Shown here: in pieces, positions 7,203-9,254 of the stretch
Position numbering within the stretch: position 1 is the first letter of the stretch
How the letters are laid out: every line of letters starts with the position of its first letter
Source: Planctomycetaceae bacterium
Lineage (GTDB): Bacteria > Planctomycetota > Planctomycetia > Pirellulales > UBA1268
Assembly: GCA_947464585.1 (NCBI GenBank)
Contig: CANHYS010000048.1
Coordinates: 1-9,254, forward strand
DNA: 9,254 nucleotides
Direction of reading: 5' to 3'
The notes under the pieces: model-generated
Told to the model about the DNA's origin: nothing
Databases searched by the model: none
The model's input: the letters and a program-made list of their open reading frames with translations, nothing else
Program-made: the position numbers and the translations under genes

Positions 7203-7257
7203 GGCTTGTATAGGCCATCCCATCGCTCACGCTCCGGGCTTGTACGGGCGTTCCCAT
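7203..7257. repeat. Imperfect 21-bp direct repeat between mscL and the desaturase
   Basis: GGCTTGTATAGGCCATCCCAT at 7203-7223 recurs as GGCTTGTACGGGCGTTCCCAT at 7237-7257, matching 17 of 21 positions at an offset of 34 bp. Between them lies CGCTCACGCTCCGG. Together with the adjoining palindrome this resembles dispersed REP-like intergenic elements of planctomycetes. That is inference, since only one copy is in view. Confidence 0.55.
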
Positions 7258-7282
7258 AAAAGCCCCCGGCGTAAGCCGGGGG
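7258..7282 (-). terminator. Intrinsic terminator downstream of the desaturase gene
   Basis: CCCCCGGC (7263-7270) and GCCGGGGG (7275-7282) form a perfect 8-bp stem with a GTAA/TTAC loop. On the minus strand the stem is followed by GCTTTTATGG (the A run at 7258-7261 on plus), the layout of a Rho-independent terminator 16 nt after the desaturase stop. On the plus strand no T run follows, so it would serve mscL less well. Confidence 0.75.
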
Positions 7283-7298
7283 ATGCTGCGTGTGAACT

Positions 7299-8393
7299 TC
7301 AGCCCATAACGCCAGTGGCGACAGGCCCGAAGATGGTCCGCTTGGCGACGCTCCACCAGCCCGGCCTGTCGAGCTGGAGGTACGGCGAATCGGCCGGCAG
7401 CGTGGCGACCAAATGGGCGTGCGCCAGCTTCAGGTTGTGGTAGGGGAGCGATGGGAAGAGGTGATGCAGCGCGTGGTAGCGGATCGAGAAGGGGAAGAAG
7501 AGCAGCGTGAGTGGATCGTTCCGCGTGAAGTTGCACGAGTCCATGATGTGCGACGCGAGGTCCACCCGGCTGCCGTCGCCCTCGAAATGATGGTCAGCCA
7601 GTTGTCGTAGCTGATTGAGCACCACGGTGGCCACGGCCAACGCGTAGAGCATAGGGATCCGCGTCCAGTCGTTGACGCCCAGCACCACCAGCAACGGGAT
7701 CATTGCCGCCCGTAGAAAACAGGGAATCTCCACCGCGAGGATGGCCCGACGGTCAGCTGGCGTGAGCTTCCGCTCATACAGCCGGTTGAAGGTCAGCGAC
7801 GACGCCCGCGAGAGCGTCCACTCGCGGAGCCGCGGATGGAGAAAGGTGACCGGCGTGAGCAGAAACCGCAGGAAGACGAGCAGCGGAAAGACGAGCACGT
7901 AGAGCGTGTATCCCAAGAGGCTCGCTGGATTCCCCGACTCCAGGCAGTTGGCGACATATTCGGGGTCCTCCGGCGTGCCGTAGAACCGCTGACTGTGATG
8001 GTCGCGGTGATGACGGGTGAAAAACGGACTCGGAGTGAGCGTCATCACGCCCGCCAGCAGGTTCCACGCCCCCTTGAAGAGCGTCATCTCGTGCTGCCCG
8101 AGATGGCAGACTTCGTGAATCAGCGATCCCAGCCGGTAGAGCCAGAAGGCCGCCACCGGAAACGCCAGCAGCTGGGGCCAGGTGCCAAAAGGCAGCGTCA
8201 GATAGGCGGCTGCCGCGGTGTAGGCAGCGACGAGACTCAGCAGAAAATCGGCCCAATACCGAAGCGGCGAGACACGAAAGAAATCGGTGTCGGCGTCGCG
8301 GATCGACTGCCGCACCTGGTGAATCCAGGCCACTGAATCGTCGGAAGACTCCACCTCTTCGGGGAGTTCCGCGATGGCTGCTGCGTTCTGCAT
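7299..8393 (-). CDS. Membrane fatty acid desaturase
   Basis: A 364-residue integral-membrane di-iron desaturase that would introduce a double bond into acyl chains, probably of membrane lipids. All three histidine clusters are present: HEVCH (93-97, with LGQH following), HHRDHH (128-133) and YHALHH with HLFPSLPYH (306-319). A further HH (268-269) sits between them. Hydrophobic stretches at about 48-67, 73-90, 158-180, 224-241 and 247-260 fit the usual membrane hairpins with the His boxes on the cytosolic face. The start at 8393 has GGAGG at 8402-8406, 8 nt upstream. The frame stays open to an ATG at 8639, but that extension would run through a terminator and overlap the next gene, so it is rejected. 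Regiospecificity and whether the substrate is acyl-lipid or acyl-CoA cannot be told. No reductase or ferredoxin is adjacent. An intrinsic terminator follows the stop. Confidence 0.93.
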   Translation of the reverse strand: MQNAAAIAELPEEVESSDDSVAWIHQVRQSIRDADTDFFRVSPLRYWADFLLSLVAAYTAAAAYLTLPFGTWPQLLAFPVAAFWLYRLGSLIHEVCHLGQHEMTLFKGAWNLLAGVMTLTPSPFFTRHHRDHHSQRFYGTPEDPEYVANCLESGNPASLLGYTLYVLVFPLLVFLRFLLTPVTFLHPRLREWTLSRASSLTFNRLYERKLTPADRRAILAVEIPCFLRAAMIPLLVVLGVNDWTRIPMLYALAVATVVLNQLRQLADHHFEGDGSRVDLASHIMDSCNFTRNDPLTLLFFPFSIRYHALHHLFPSLPYHNLKLAHAHLVATLPADSPYLQLDRPGWWSVAKRTIFGPVATGVMG

Positions 8394-8487
8394 GGGTTCC
8401 GCCTCCAATGCCGTGCCGAAACGCCGCAGTTCACCACAGATCAACCCCTGAGGCCAGCCCTTTCTTCCCCAGGGCGGTAAAGACCAT

Positions 8488-8528
8488 AAAAAGCCGAGGA
8501 GGCTGGGCGCCCGGCGCCCAGCCTCCTC
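8488..8528 (-). terminator. Strong intrinsic terminator of the YTV-repeat gene
   Basis: GAGGAGGCTGGGCGC (8496-8510) pairs perfectly with GCGCCCAGCCTCCTC (8514-8528), a 15-bp GC-rich stem with a 3-nt loop. On the minus strand it is followed by GGCTTTTTATGG (A run 8488-8492 on plus). It starts 35 nt after the YTV gene stop and ends about 95 nt before the desaturase start, so it should separate the two transcripts. Confidence 0.88.
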
Positions 8529-8563
8529 TTGATTACAACGAGCTTGTGGAGCAATCGCAGCAA

Positions 8564-9254
8564 TTACTTGCAGCGACGGCAGCCCCGCTTGCAGCCCTTC
8601 TTGCAGCCAGCACCGGCACCGGCACCGCAGTCGCCGCAAGCCGAAGCAGCACCGGCAGCACCTGCGTCGCCGCAGCTGCCACAGGCACCGGCGGCACCAG
8701 CGTCACCGGCCGAGCCGGCATCGCCACAGCCACCGCAGGCGTTCTCAACGGGCACCTCGACGGCGACCGTCACGCACTTCTGCACGGGCACTTCCTTCGT
8801 CACCTGGTGCGGGACGCGGACCGTGTAGGTCGACGTCTTCGTCTCAGGCACGCAGTCGTACACCGTGACCGAGTAGCTCTCGGTCTTCTGCTGCGGAACC
8901 ATGACCGTGTAGGAAACTTCCTTGGTCATGGTCTCGGGCACGCAGCGGGTCACCTGGTACTCCCGAGTCTTCGACTCGGTGCGGTACTTCGTGACATTGA
9001 CCGTGCGGCTCTTCTGCTCCGGCACCATCTTCGTGACCGTGTAGGTACGGGTCCGCTCTTCCGGCACCATGGTGGTGACGGTGTAGTTGCGGGTCCGCTC
9101 CTCGGAACGGTACTTCGTGACGTTGACCGAACGGGTCTTCGTCTCGGGCACCATCTTCGTCACGGTGTAGTTCCGAGTCCGCTCTTCCGAGCGGTACTTC
9201 GTCACGTCGACCATGCGGGTCTGGGTCTCGGGAACGCACTTGGTGACCGTGTAG
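8564..9254 (-). CDS. YTV-repeat, Cys-rich putative cell-wall protein, N-terminus outside window
   Basis: The 229 visible residues are the C-terminal part; codons are in frame from 9253 and the frame enters from beyond the right edge. An ATG at 9214 lies inside a repeat unit, where neighbouring units have Ser or Thr, so it is not the start. The visible N-terminal part is built of roughly 14-residue units alternating YTVTKMVPETKTR-type and VNVTKYRSEERTRN-type sequence, a hallmark of planctomycete YTV-domain proteins. It then changes to a Val/Pro segment (VTKEVPVQKCVTVAVEVPVEN). The last 57 or so residues are Gly/Ala/Cys-rich (CGGCGDAGSAGDAGAAG and similar) and end in GCKKGCKRGCRRCK. By family knowledge such proteins are associated with the proteinaceous planctomycete envelope. 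Disulfide crosslinking through the Cys pairs is inference. The signal peptide, expected upstream, cannot be checked here. Confidence 0.88.
   Translation of the reverse strand, partial: YTVTKCVPETQTRMVDVTKYRSEERTRNYTVTKMVPETKTRSVNVTKYRSEERTRNYTVTTMVPEERTRTYTVTKMVPEQKSRTVNVTKYRTESKTREYQVTRCVPETMTKEVSYTVMVPQQKTESYSVTVYDCVPETKTSTYTVRVPHQVTKEVPVQKCVTVAVEVPVENACGGCGDAGSAGDAGAAGACGSCGDAGAAGAASACGDCGAGAGAGCKKGCKRGCRRCK
8828..9253 (-). repeat. 42-bp (14-residue) YTV repeat array
   Basis: Ten units are visible, starting (minus strand) at 9253, 9211, 9169, 9127, 9085, 9043, 9001, 8959, 8917 and 8875. All are 42 bp except the last, which is 48 bp. Units tend to alternate YTVTK-VPE and VNVTKYRSEERTRN types, giving an 84-bp higher-order dimer at 9253-9170, 9169-9086 and 9043-8960. 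The units diverge progressively toward the C-terminus. Synonymous differences between copies suggest selection on the protein rather than a recent DNA expansion. Confidence 0.85.

Noticed and set aside
8394..8639. N-terminal extension of the desaturase to an ATG at 8639
   Set aside because: It would translate through the intrinsic terminator at 8488-8528 and overlap the YTV gene. The ATG at 8393 has a good Shine-Dalgarno.
8564..9214. A complete 216-residue YTV protein starting at 9214
   Set aside because: That ATG is internal to a 14-residue repeat whose in-frame copy continues upstream to the window edge, and no signal peptide follows it.

Overview
The window looks like a stretch of a GC-rich Planctomycetota chromosome (order not determinable; Pirellulales-like in flavour). 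The main reasons are a YTV-repeat, cysteine-rich putative wall protein at the right edge, a surface protein at the left edge that carries a planctomycete LEPR-XLL-type N-terminal motif (read here as LEQRSLMAA), and Gly/Asn-rich secreted TPR proteins. No tRNA, rRNA, CRISPR array, insertion sequence or phage gene is visible.

Layout, left to right. Positions 1-6545 hold four minus-strand genes, so transcription runs from about 6.5 kb down to 1. In transcription order they are: a secreted two-domain SnoaL/DUF4440-like protein (5481-6545); a secreted, highly repetitive Gly/Pro/Asn-rich protein with a TPR region and a C-terminal beta domain (2777-5398); a flavin-dependent halogenase-like oxidoreductase (1439-2698); and the N-terminal 449 residues of a large LEPR-XLL/DUF11/FG-GAP surface protein that runs off the left edge (1-1347). 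The halogenase-like gene is set apart by a perfect 15-bp inverted repeat that covers its Shine-Dalgarno sequence and a -10-like hexamer. A 238-bp divergent spacer then leads to the only plus-strand gene, mscL (6784-7200). mscL converges on a minus-strand membrane fatty acid desaturase (7299-8393) across a short intergenic region containing a direct repeat and a GC palindrome. The last gene (8564-9253 and beyond) is the C-terminal part of the YTV-repeat protein, closed by a strong intrinsic terminator.

Functionally this is an envelope-biased neighbourhood: three or four exported or surface proteins, a turgor-release channel and a lipid desaturase, plus one orphan halogenase-like flavoenzyme. 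The sequence does not show that they form one pathway, and I see no convincing defence or mobile system. The most unusual items are the palindrome in front of the halogenase-like gene, the Cys/Lys/Arg tail on the YTV protein, the mosaic repeat protein at 2777-5398, and the repeat/palindrome cassette between mscL and the desaturase. Several long open frames on the opposite strand are by-products of high GC and repeats and were not annotated.
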